64,000 nt of DNA, from the NCBI RefSeq assembly GCF_018139145.2, contig NC_059481.1, positions 14,620,368 through 14,684,367 of the forward strand, read 5' to 3'. The notes beneath the pieces were generated by a model, which was not told where the DNA came from, did no database searches, and saw only the letters and a list, made by a program, of their open reading frames with translations. Each line of letters begins with the position of its first letter. Positions within the stretch are counted from its first letter, which is position 1. This document shows positions 50,301 to 61,000 of this stretch, piece by piece. Source of the stretch: Gymnogyps californianus (Eukaryota > Chordata > Aves > Accipitriformes > Cathartidae). The translations under genes and the position numbers were made by a program.

Positions 50301-52290
50301 AGTGCACACTTTAAATTACACAAGACTTTTGTATGGATATTTTATTATTCATCCTGCCAATTGTATCCACAGCCATACCCTATGACTTCTCAACCCTTGA
50401 TAGTCAGCTGTTGTCTTTCTGGTGCTGTGAAACATGTTAATAACTGTGTGAACTTTAGCTAATTGCAGTTATAATAGGATGGAGTTGCCAGGGAGCTTAA
50501 TGGAAGCACAGACATGTGTGTGTTTTGGCACTTAAGACAGCAGTTGAGTAGAAGATTTTGAAAAACTTTCTTTCATTTAATGTGGGATCCAGGTATTTTG
50601 TTGTGATCTAATGAGCTGTGTAACCTAACCAGGGAAAGGCCACTTTCCATCTTATCACCATTCCTCCCCAACCCCTGTTCCCACATAGTGTCACCATTTA
50701 AGCCATATTGCTCAATTCTATAATTGCTCAAATAACCCTAGTAAGGCCTCAAATATATTTCAGCCATGTTATTATTTCCATCAGTAGCGATAAGCCAGGA
50801 CAGTCTCACTTTCTCGGATGAGAAAATCCGAGATTTTAGATTTGTAACAGGGAAGACCATGCTCAAGAGATATCCAAGTGACGTAGCAGTTCCAGTTGAA
50901 TACTGGAGATGGACTACAGGAAAGCAGAAATAAAAATCAAATCAGTTGCATTAATTTCCTGCGGTGTCGCTATCAACTGACAGACCCTTGGGTTTTAGAT
51001 GAGGCATCTGTGCTTTAAGAAACATTATCCTGTACTACTCGTTCAACACTAACACAACAGAAGATGAGATGAGGTTATGGTTGTGCTGGGAATTTTGTCA
51101 TGATCTCACATTACACCCCTTGCCAAAGGAGGAGAGGTGATACTTATTTGTAAAAGGGGCTTTCTCCAGAACAATTTCCCGTTGAGCCCTGGTACTGCTT
51201 CCTTATCACAGGCCCCTTACTGTGTCCTGATACCGCTCCTGACTGCTGAGATGCACCAGCTGAGACTCAGACTCAGAAATTGCAAGTTATTCTATTTGCA
51301 AAGTGATGGAGCTCTCTTTGGGTTTTGTGTTTAAGGTTATACAGTGAGCGTACGTGCTGGATTCAGCTCCATGGCTAAGGGTTCACCACAGGGAGGAGCT
51401 TCTGAAGGTGTGTTTTGTGAAGAAGACATGCAAGAGGAAGGAAGGGTGTAGCTGCAGTGGTGGTTTCTACACATCCCTCCCCCATCCTTTGGTCAGAAAG
51501 AAGGTGGTGTGACAAAAGAGCCTCTGAGCCAGCTGCTGGAATGGCCCTTTGGGGCTGAAAAACCTGGACACATCACAGGAGCTTCAGCTTCTGGTGGAGG
51601 TGATGGACTGGCTGGTCCAAAGATCTGCAAGGGTTGCATAAAAAGCACTTTGTTTGGGGAACATTGTTTCTTATTGTCCGGTGCATTTGGGAGAATCGAG
51701 GCTCTGTGAAGCAAAGGAGGGAGCATCCCTACATCTTGTAGCTGTGAGCAGAAACTGTGACAGCTCAGTTAGTTACTTGCTTGCTGCTCAGAAGAGACTA
51801 AATATGTGTGACACTCAGCTGGGAATATTACTGTCATGCTGGGATAAGAAGGCGTTTATGTAAGAGCCAAAATCTCTGGGTTTTTCTTGGTTTGTGATTC
51901 AACCCATACCCTCTTTTTCCATTGTCCAAAGAAGCATCTAAAAGAAAAGAAAAAAACCCACCAAACCAACACCAAGAAACCAACAAAACCCCTCCCGAAC
52001 ACTCTCGCTGCACTTCCCTTTAAAAGGCAGAAGCTGCAGCTGGAAGTGCAATACTAATTTCTAAAATTTTGCCAGATAACACACTAACTCACATATTTGA
52101 AATAAGTTTTGCCAAGTGTTTGATGTATAAAAAGCTGCATTAACGAGGGCTGAAGCTCTGCTGGCTGGCGGAACGCTGCAAGGCCACCCATGCCCCAGTC
52201 CAGCCGCTCGGCCACCTCATCCTTGACACCAGCATCACCGGAGGTTTCCTCTGTCCTCTTCGGCTGCTGGCAATGCCCTGGCCGTGGCTG
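47390..52290. other. Spacer after MESD, no recognised gene
   Basis: AT-rich DNA without a convincing coding frame. A further poly(A)-type signal cluster at 50099-50115 (AATAAACAAATAAAATAAAG) followed by TATGTGTATTCATGTGATAG could mark a longer MESD 3' end or the end of a separate plus-strand RNA. A possible MIR-like fragment lies at 51331-51370. Confidence 0.55.
51331..51370 (+). repeat. MIR-like fragment (tentative)
   Basis: TTAAGGTTATACAGTGAG followed by GTGCTGGATTCAGCTCC resembles the MIR segment in which AAGGTCACACAGC precedes a GAGCTGGGATT block. It is short and divergent. Confidence 0.25.
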
Positions 52291-52309
52291 CTGGAAGGAA
52301 GCTCCGGGT

Positions 52310-52620
52310 CTGCCGCAGGGCACGGGAGGGGGGGGGGGAGACCCGCGCTGGGTGACCAGCCCGCCCTTTCCCAGCTTTATGGATGTACGGGAGCAAACCC
52401 ACCCTTCCCGCCGAGGCGTCGGCGCTTGTCAGGCCTTCGAGAGGACACCCGGCACCGGCGCCGAGAGCCCTCCCGCCCGCGGGATCCTCACGCACGCCGC
52501 CTGGCCCGCGGGGGGAGCGGGGCGCTGCGCCCCAGCGCGGCCGCGAGAGGGCGGGCGCGGACAGGCAGCGGCCGCTCCGGCCCGGCGCCGGGAGGGTTCC
52601 GCCCTCCCAGGGCTGTGGCC
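52310..52620. promoter_or_regulatory. Orphan CpG island between convergent genes
   Basis: About 300 bases of dense CpG and GC boxes (GCGGCCGCGAGAGGGCGGGC, GGCGCCGGGAGGG and similar) sit in AT-rich surroundings, 5 kb past the MESD 3' end and 2 kb from the CEMIP 3' end. No exon or obvious splice donor is attached. The long frame 52190-52849 through it continues into simple repeat and is not a gene. It could be the promoter of an unannotated RNA, an enhancer-type island, or a GC-rich repeat or insertion. Confidence 0.65.
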
Positions 52621-52640
52621 TGAGAATTGTAGCACGCTGT

Positions 52641-52800
52641 GTCGTGTCGTGTCGTGTCCTGTTGTCTTTTATATTATATTATATTATATTATATTATATT
52701 ATATTATATTATATTATATTATATTATATTATATTATATCACATTGCATTGCATTGCATTGCATTGCATTTATTATATCATATCATATCATATTATATTA
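52641..52800. repeat. Composite pentanucleotide array with changing unit
   Basis: A 5-bp register holds from 52641 to 52770: three GTCGT, then GTCCT, GTTGT, CTTTT, thirteen ATATT, ATATC, ACATT and five GCATT. After a one-base slip it continues as TATTA, three TATCA and two TATTA. Neighbouring units differ by point changes, as if one array drifted and re-expanded locally. It directly adjoins the orphan CpG island. Confidence 0.95.
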
Positions 52801-53055
52801 TTTAAAATGTAGGAATATTTTATGTTTGTACATTTTTAATGCTTTTTAATCTTTAGTAGCCAATTAAGCATGTTGTCATACAGAAGATAATACATTTAAT
52901 GTGCAGTGTATTTTATATATTCATGGATATAATGTATCATCTGGTCTATTTTTAAATACATGCCTGGAACTAAAAATTACGTGATAATTTTCGAACTAAT
53001 GTAATGAATTGTATATGGTTATGTATAGTTTGTTGTTAAGTTAGTTCTAGCGGCT

Positions 53056-53407
53056 GTATATACATAGACATGTACGCACACACATGCACATACACACACA
53101 AATACACATATACTTATCCACACATGCAGATGCACCTTATACACACAAATACACATGCACACAAATATATACACAGGCACACACAAATACACTCACAGAA
53201 ATATCCACCCACTCCCTTATACACACACAAATACACACACACACACACACACCCCTTATATACTCACACACAAATACACAAACACAAATATCCACACATA
53301 GACACCCCCCCCATACACACACATGTATATCCACACATGTGTATCCTCCTTATACACAAATCTATACACACACATGCACACATGTGTGCGCACACACACA
53401 CACACAG
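53056..53407 (+). repeat. CA-rich minisatellite arm
   Basis: About 350 bases of ACACA-type sequence with embedded higher-order units. A CCTTATACACACAAATACAC-like block recurs near 53133, 53214, 53252 and 53348. There are pure (CA)n stretches and ACATGTGTGCGCACAC, which favours Z-DNA. The Thr/His/Tyr-rich frames across it are repeat translations. Confidence 0.92.
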
Positions 53408-53527
53408 AGCAACAACAGCGCAGTGGCAACGTCTGCCTGTGTGCCGGGGGGTGTGAGGTGGGGGGGGACCCTCTTCACACCTCCCTTTCACTCCATCAAA
53501 AAATCAATAATGTAATAACGTAAAAGA

Positions 53528-53818
53528 GTCTGTGTATAAGGCAGTGTGTGTAAGGTGTAGGGGGCTGTATATGTGTGTATATATACATATATATATGAGA
53601 TATGTGTACGTGTGTGTGCATGTGCATGTGTACATGTGTGTGTATAAAAGAATGTATATGTGTGTGTATGTGTACACGTATATATGTGTATGTGTGCGCC
53701 TAAGATGTGTGCGCACATGTATAAAAGCTGTGTGTACGTGCGTATGCCTGTATAAGATATGTGTATGTGTATGCGTAAGCTACGTGTATGTGTATGTGTA
53801 TGCGTAAGCTACGTGTAC
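53528..53818 (+). repeat. TG-rich minisatellite arm
   Basis: About 290 bases of TGTGTATGTG-type sequence with TATATA and ACGTGTA inserts, ending with two copies of a TATGCGTAAGCTACGTGTA-like unit (53769-53817). It is roughly the complement of the preceding CA-rich arm, about 120 bases away. Confidence 0.92.
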
Positions 53819-54364
53819 AAAAATCCCAGGGTGGCAAATGTACAGTCAAAGTCATACTTGACCTGATAGTGAGATTCTCATAAGCCTTAATAGCTGCCCA
53901 CTGGAAAAACTTTATACATGTTTTATATATTATTTCCATACATATTTTTACTCCATGTTCACCCTGTTCAATGAAAAAAAGTTTTGTGAACAGGGGAACA
54001 AGAGTTTTGTTTTAATCTACCCCCCACCTGCCCCAAATACAGCCCTTTCCCATGTCTGCCCACTGTAATATCCCCTTTCCCGCTCCCATCTCCTTCCCTT
54101 CCCATCTCTCTGTCTCGGATCCTGCAAGCGTGACTGGGCAGGCAGTGAAATGTGTTGCGGTCTGTGCGGACCGGCCAGCAAATGCACACAGGGGTGGTTT
54201 GGCCCCTTGGTTTTTGTCTTTTGAAATAAGTAGGGAGCAGTGTACCTTTCTCTCAGATGCTGTACAAAAAGTAAAAGTCGTGTGTGTCTGTGTGCGTGTG
54301 TGTGTGCCCAGCAAACACCGGTTTACTGTTACAGAGAGACACTGAAGAGACAAGAGACAAAAAT

Positions 54365-57300
54365 AAAATAAGAAATTTGCATTGAATATTTATTTTGATA
54401 AACATTGTGTACTCCAAACAACTACGTATTATTTCAGTTGTAAGCCACAATCTGTTGGAACCAATGTCCCAAGAGCTCTTGTCATCATAAACCAGTCAAT
54501 GCATTACCACGGTCTGCGGACATAGAGAGCTTTCAAGTGCAAAGCAGATTATAAGAAAAGACATATTGCCGACCTCCTTAACAACCTGGACAATGCTAAA
54601 CTCCAGTAAAAATGCTTCATATGTCTGCAATTTAGTTGTCTTAGTGCCATTGTAATAAATTAATAGAAAATATATCTTTTTTCATTGGAAAGTCTATAAG
54701 AAAATGTACAAACATCTAACTCCGAAAAAGGACCAGCTGTTTCGGTGACAGGTAAAACAAGCATTCGAACAGAGGCAAAAAACCCAAACATCCAAACAAA
54801 CAAATAGACAAACAAACAAAATGCAATCAACCCCCCCCCCCCACTCTTCCAATGGCAATTGTGTAGGCAAACATGGAAACATTTGCAGTAATAAAACCTT
54901 ACAAAGAGGGTAACTGCAGCTTGTGCAGGGATTGTACAGGATGTACAAAGAACAAGCAGTCAGGTAATTCACTAGTCAAAATGTGCACGTGCAATTTCTA
55001 GAACAGTCGAAGATTAAAAAGGAATCATATGGCACAAAACTATTGCTGACTGGTGATGGTATTAGGCTTCGTTCTGTCTTCAGAGCAACACACTGACTTC
55101 ATCCCTTAAAGGTCGATGGGAGCTCTTTGCGTTTCACAGGCGTGGCTGCCCCGTTACACTGCTACGATGCTCTATTATCCCTCAGGCTTACAGCCTGCAG
55201 CGATCCCGTACTCTGTATTCACAGCGTGAGACCCACCCTAGCTCCAAACCAGACCCCATGTGACAAGCTTTGCATGATGGAACAAGCTACTTAAAAGTTT
55301 TCTACTCTTAATAAGATGAGATTTTTTAGGAAAGAAAAAAAAGTTTTTCCTAGAGCCAAGTCTTATGATTTCACCCTGAGAATTCCCAAAATAGTAGAAT
55401 CAGAAGCTACACTTTAGCACAAAGGCAGCGTGCTCGCAGAAGCTGAACAAACCAGTCTAGGGGATAGACCCACCTGGCACGATCCTCCCGGGCATTTACA
55501 CGCTTAGAGAGAGCAGGAGAAGGGTGGCCCAGTGAAGCACTGCACCACAGAGGGCAACCCCTGCCCCGAGGGTCGTACAAAGCCAAATCCCAAACCAGGT
55601 ACATTCTGAGCCCAGCTTTCCTGCCCACCGTTTGTTAAGTGCTCGTGAAAGAAATAGTCTGGCTTTGGTCCATCTCTTGGAAGCAAGTGTGTTCCGCTAA
55701 CACCGGTGCAATGATATCAACAGAATTGCCTCAGGACAGCGAAGAGGTTTAGATAACCCAGACTAACGTACTCAAGGGACTTTTTTTTAGTCTATTTGCT
55801 CGACTTCAGGGATCTGGCTCTCTTTTGGCTATCAGAGAACATCAGATAAATGACATTTGGATAATCATGGTTGAACCACAAGTGAGACTGACCTTTTCAA
55901 GGAATAGTTTGTGAAACCCCCAAGCCATCATAAGACACTGGGAGAAAAAACAACCCACCTTACTTGCCTTTTACAAGCGTTGCCCATTCATTCTGGAAAC
56001 AGCACAAATGCCTAAAGAGCATCCATGATCAGACTCTTGTTGAGAAGCAAGGGAGGGAAAGCTTGACTTTTCTTTTTTTTTTTTTTTAAATACAATACAC
56101 ATGACATTCAGCGAGTTCAAAACAACTATATAATAAGACTGAAAAGAACATTTCCAGTTTCAAAACCCAGGAGAGGCTTGAGGGGAATGTAACCTACAGT
56201 ATTATCTAAATTTTGCTCATGGTTGCTTTGACTTTCAGAGCAATTGATCTAAACCAGGCTTACAGAGTGCAACACCTGCTCAGCCTTTGGAATGACACAC
56301 AAAATCCTTGCTCTTTCATTCTAGCTGCAAGATAGCATTTTGGATACTGTGGAAAAAAAGCAACTCAATTACATGAGCTTTAATTAAAACAGAGGAAAAA
56401 GAAGTAACCATCAGCAACTAGAATAATTTCTGTAGCAATGGGGACAGGTAGAGACAAAGTGGGGAAACAAACCCAGATACTATTGGCAAAATTGACATTC
56501 TATGTGCTTTGAAAAGCTCGTCACCCTATCTTTTACAGCCCCCCTCTCCCCCTTAGATTTCTTAAGAATAGCCACAGCCTCCAGAGATGCCTTCATAGCA
56601 TTTCTGAGCAACAGACAGAAATATCACTGAACACTAGAAGTGCTTACAATGTTTTACAAGATAATATTTAATTTCCCAGCTTCAAGAGATGCCCCCGTAG
56701 GAGTCCCGATTCATGCTAATCTGCCTTCATTACCCAGATATTGCTCTGAAGAAGGGGGAAAGGAGGTACAAGACATCCAACCAGTGCATGCGGATTCCCA
56801 CTCTAATACTTCAGCTACCTGATAAGACCTCTGTCACCTTCCATCCAGATCTCATGTAACCCTTCCAGGAGGACCAAGACACTCGTGCCCTTAAGCCTGA
56901 GGACAGGATCAGAAAGCAACACACAGCAGAGCAGTCTGATCCTGTTCCCTCTGACCTCCCTGGAAAGGCGGGGGCCGCTCACCCTATTTGAGGCTGAATA
57001 AGGTAAGTCCCAGTATTCCCAGATAAAACCTGGAAGCCTTGAACAGGATGGCTTTGACTGGCTACCATAAACCCTCCAGACTGATCCTGACCATTATTAT
57101 ACAGAGGGACTGTATGGGAAAGGCTGAGAAAATGTATGTGCTAATTAACATTGCTTTCCTTCTAGCCTACAGCTGCTTGTTGAAGGAAAACTTCCTATTT
57201 GAGCAACCACTATTAAAAAACCTTGATCCATAGGAGAAATGCAGTTTTCTGAGCAGGCAGAAATATGTGGTTTCATCAGTCTCTGCTGGCATGTTTTATC

Positions 57301-57953
57301 CGCCCCTTCTCCCATCTCTTCCCCAACTATGTGCCGTGGGCTAGCATGTACAACACAGATCCCAAAGAGCTTGAGCAAACGTCATAGAAGCTTTAGGATG
57401 AATTCTTACTGTCCAGTTATGTTTCCCAGCATCTAGGTAATCATTCAAATATACTCTTTCTATCTTAGATTTTCAACCAGCCTTTGAATTGGCATTCCAT
57501 GTTTATGTGAGCAGCTAGTTACACTATGGGAAAAAAAAAGTGTTTGGACAACTTAGAGGCTGGTAAAAGCAATAATCCTTGATGGCCTTCAGACCTAGAA
57601 CTCCCCCTTCGAGAGGCAGCACATAAGTTAGTCTGTCACAGGGGTGCTGATAAAACCAGCACCTTGTAAAACAGGTCAAACCTTGCTTAGTAACACGAGA
57701 GTCAACATGGCATCGGTGAGCAAGTCAACCGGCGAGGAGCTGGTGATCACAGAACATACGCTGATCACAGAGGAAGGCTTTTCTGTCACATGTGGCCACT
57801 CTAGCTACTTACAGTAAGATTTCCTTTTGAACAGCAACAACAACAACAAAATGCTACACCTCTGGAGCAGGCTGGCAAGGTGCCTGTGGTGAGCAGTCAG
57901 TAGTCCGTCCCACGGGGGCAGTGCTGGCAGCCAGAAGGCAGAGCAGTGTGTCC
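54365..57953 (-). other. CEMIP: CEMIP 3' UTR (about 3.6 kb, predicted)
   Basis: This is the sequence following the CEMIP stop codon, up to the best poly(A) signal. It carries a C12 run (54831-54842) next to a CAAA-rich patch, a poly(T) run near 56070 and no coding frame resembling a known protein. Shorter 3' ends at other hexamers are possible. Confidence 0.55.
54389..54394 (-). terminator. Probable CEMIP poly(A) signal
   Basis: TTTATT on the plus strand is AATAAA on the minus strand. Downstream on that strand lies a U/GU-rich element (TTTTTGTCTCTTGTCTCTTC, about 54345-54365), so cleavage near 54362-54378 is expected. Confidence 0.55.
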
Positions 57954-58081
57954 TCATAATTTCATCTTCTTCACCACAGGAATTGGCAGTGCTTGATAGA
58001 TTTTAGCTGAGTCCTCATTAGTGACCAGCTTCACCCAGACAGGGCGGAAGCTGCCTTTGAAGCCGACAAAAGCCATTTTTT
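57954..58081 (-). CDS. CEMIP: CEMIP last coding exon with stop
   Basis: Follows an acceptor GATTTGCAG. It completes a split Glu codon and codes for KMAFVGFKGSFRPVW through PIPVVKKMKL, with TGA at 57956-57954. MAFVGFKG is a signature of the ILEI/PANDER-like fold. Confidence 0.94.
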
Positions 58082-61000
58082 CTGCAAATCAGAGCAAATA
58101 TAGTAGGAGTGTGTCAGGGCTGCACCAGAAAACCACCCGTGTGCGTGGCTACACCCAATGGCTGGGTGGATGCAGGTGCAGAAGGGCACGCATGTGCACA
58201 CAAACTTTGCCAATTATGCATTCTCCAGGTATTAAACAAATACTGTCCTAATGAAGCTTAATTAAAGTTTTATTTACATGTTGTATGCTTCCATCAATTA
58301 ACAATATGTGATACACAGCAGAGGAGAAAGAGAGAAGGAAAAATCCTTCCCAGCAGGCAGCTTGAGCTATCTGTTGAAGCTATCATTGTTTGCATGGTGG
58401 TTATACTAAAAACCCTTGTCTGCTTGGGAAAGGTGGGGGGATGATGAGGACAGGACAACAGACAAGACCTACGTTAGTCAGTATAATACACACACACAAG
58501 AGGAAAGCGTGCCAAAAGCTCACAACTAGAGCTGATCAGAGCAACGTGCACAACAGAGCAACATTCTAGTGCAATATGTGATGCTTTGAAATTGATATGC
58601 TTTGTGCCATCAGGTCGGAATTTTGTTTCAAGAGAAAACCAGCCAAAAATAAGTTCAGACAAGTAAAAAATCCTGTTTTGGGGCATTTAGTGGGAAACAA
58701 GTCCAATATTCCTATTGTTAAAGTGCTGTTTTATTTAAAATGAATCTGGAAAATCAAAACGCCTGAATTCTTTACTTCTAAGAACAACTGCCAGAGCACT
58801 TTTTCCATCTACAGTATTAAACTGAGCGCTGTTATCCAAAGCTGCAGTGGATACAACCTTACCGAATAAATAAAGGACTGATCCCAGGATGTTTGAGCAC
58901 ATGCTGATAGAAACAAGCAAGGCAAACTTTAGAAGCAGAAAAAAGGTCCCTTTACTGGAACCGTGGGAGGGGAATAGATCAAAGGGGTTTAGAATTGCAT
59001 TTTTGAAAAGTGGTTACCTTTTAACCTAAAACCTTCTTCTGCTCCAAGTTTCTCCAGTACTTTAGTCCATGGTCCTCTTGAAATGTATCTTCCTTTAGAG
59101 GTCACCAGCACTATGGAGCTGAAGGAAACAAAGCCATTTATAAACAGATGAAGAGTCAGAACACATTTCTCACTTGTCTGTCTTGAGCACTGGTAACTCA
59201 AAGCTGGAAACTGTGTGACTCAGACACCCATGAACTACAGTGGCTTCTGCTTTAATGGCTTTTATCAACGCTTTCCAACAGTTGAGTCATATACTCACTT
59301 TGCCAATCATGCAAAACCCATTAGAAAGCAGATAGAATTCACTTCTTTTTTTTAAACACTCTTTTCTAGGATGATTTAAATGTTTCCAACCAGCAGTTCC
59401 ATCCTGCTTTGCTCAGAAAGGAAGATGCTGTCCCTGGGATGCTCTTAGCAAGTCTCAAGTAATTTCTTGCTCTTTCATCATTAGCAGATTAAACCTGAAG
59501 AAATTCACTTATTTGAGACTTTTGCTGGCCTGATGCTTTTCCTTCATTTTCAGTGTGCTTTTGCTTAAAAAGTGTATTATTATTATTATTATTACTACTA
59601 TTACTATTACTATTACTGCCTTACTTGCATGTACTGTATTTCACCTCAAAATTGTTGGGGTCCTCTACAAATGCCAAGTGATAAACAAAAGACATGAGGT
59701 AAGTGCGTTAAGCTAATGCAAATCTGTAAATGCTTGGGTAAAACTCGGTAACTGTCTAGGCTTAATTCTAGATGGGTAGAATAAAAACCCAAATTAAACA
59801 TGAAGAGATAATCATGCAATGAGACTCTTCTGGGGAGAAGCACAGGACACTCAGTGAAGTTAAGCTCATTACTTCCTACAAGGTGCACAAACACCTCCAA
59901 TGGTTATCTCAAAGCCTATCGAGGAACAGCTACGCTCCAGTGAGTTCAGTGGAAGTTTTGCTATTAAGTTCAGTGGGGCTGGGATGTCATCTTTGTTTAC
60001 CTCCTAATTAAAGCTGCACGACAGTAATTGAGCAAACACTTGCTTAGATGAAATTATTTCATTCCACCTTGCAGGGTTTCCATGAATGAAACTTCCCTGA
60101 CTCAAATGGCATTTGCAGTCCTGCAGAATGAGAGCCTGGCTGGGTCTGCTTCCAGGCATCACAGTGGACACAAGTCACTAAAATTAATTAGGCAACAGCT
60201 CCTGCAGAGCTCAAGCCCTGAACTACTGAGTGCAGCAGTTACATCTTAACACCTCAGCTGGAACTGGAACTGTTCACGGGAAAATAGCAACGGGTGGTGG
60301 CAGAGGAACAAGAGAAGCAAAAGAGTTAAGAGTCATCAGGCCTTTTCCTAGAATAAACCTGAGGTGTTAAAATGCTCCAGTGCTTACAAGAGTGGATTGA
60401 GCTGGCAGGCTGGTTTTGACTACTTCGCAAATGCTGATTCACCTCTTTTTTCTTCCTTCAGTTCACTAAAATCATTACTTTCTATTAAGCCTTTCCTGCT
60501 ATGGAAGTTTAAAATAAATTCACCAGATGTTTTGTTTTCGTATCCCTGGGAAACTCATCAGAAAAATGGATTTATTAAAAAACGGGAATTTGGCCTGCAG
60601 AGAGTTGCTTAAATGAACGAAGAGGCTTGTCCTTGCTGGAGACACCTCTTCTCACATCCCCAAATCCATAAATCTAAAAGTTGTTTTAGCAGTCTCTTCA
60701 CAAGAGGCTGGCGAGGCCGGTGGGGCCCCTTCCCCTCTGCTAGCACCATCTCTCTGTGCAGTCCGTGCTCTGCATCGCGGCGGGGAGGTGGCATGAAGCT
60801 GCTGGCTGTACAGTCCCGCCGGCTGTACGGTGTCCACGTCTGAACCTGAACAACCCTTTCATCCAGCAAACGGATGAAAGATGTTTCATGGCTATAGCTG
60901 AAGCCCGTGCCTGATCAAATTGGAAAGGCCTGCAGGGGTTGGGCTGGGAAAACTTTTGGTGAAAGAAGGACAATAATTTGGGGGTTCAATCCTTGCAAAG

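Noticed and set aside
52190..52849. A 219-residue frame across the orphan CpG island
   Set aside because: Half of it translates the pentanucleotide array (repeating Ile/Leu/Tyr), and the rest is GC-biased with no family resemblance.
53070..53807. Frames of 91-143 residues rich in Thr, His, Tyr, Val and Cys
   Set aside because: They are translations of CA/TG repeats, which stay open in several frames because the repeat lacks stops.
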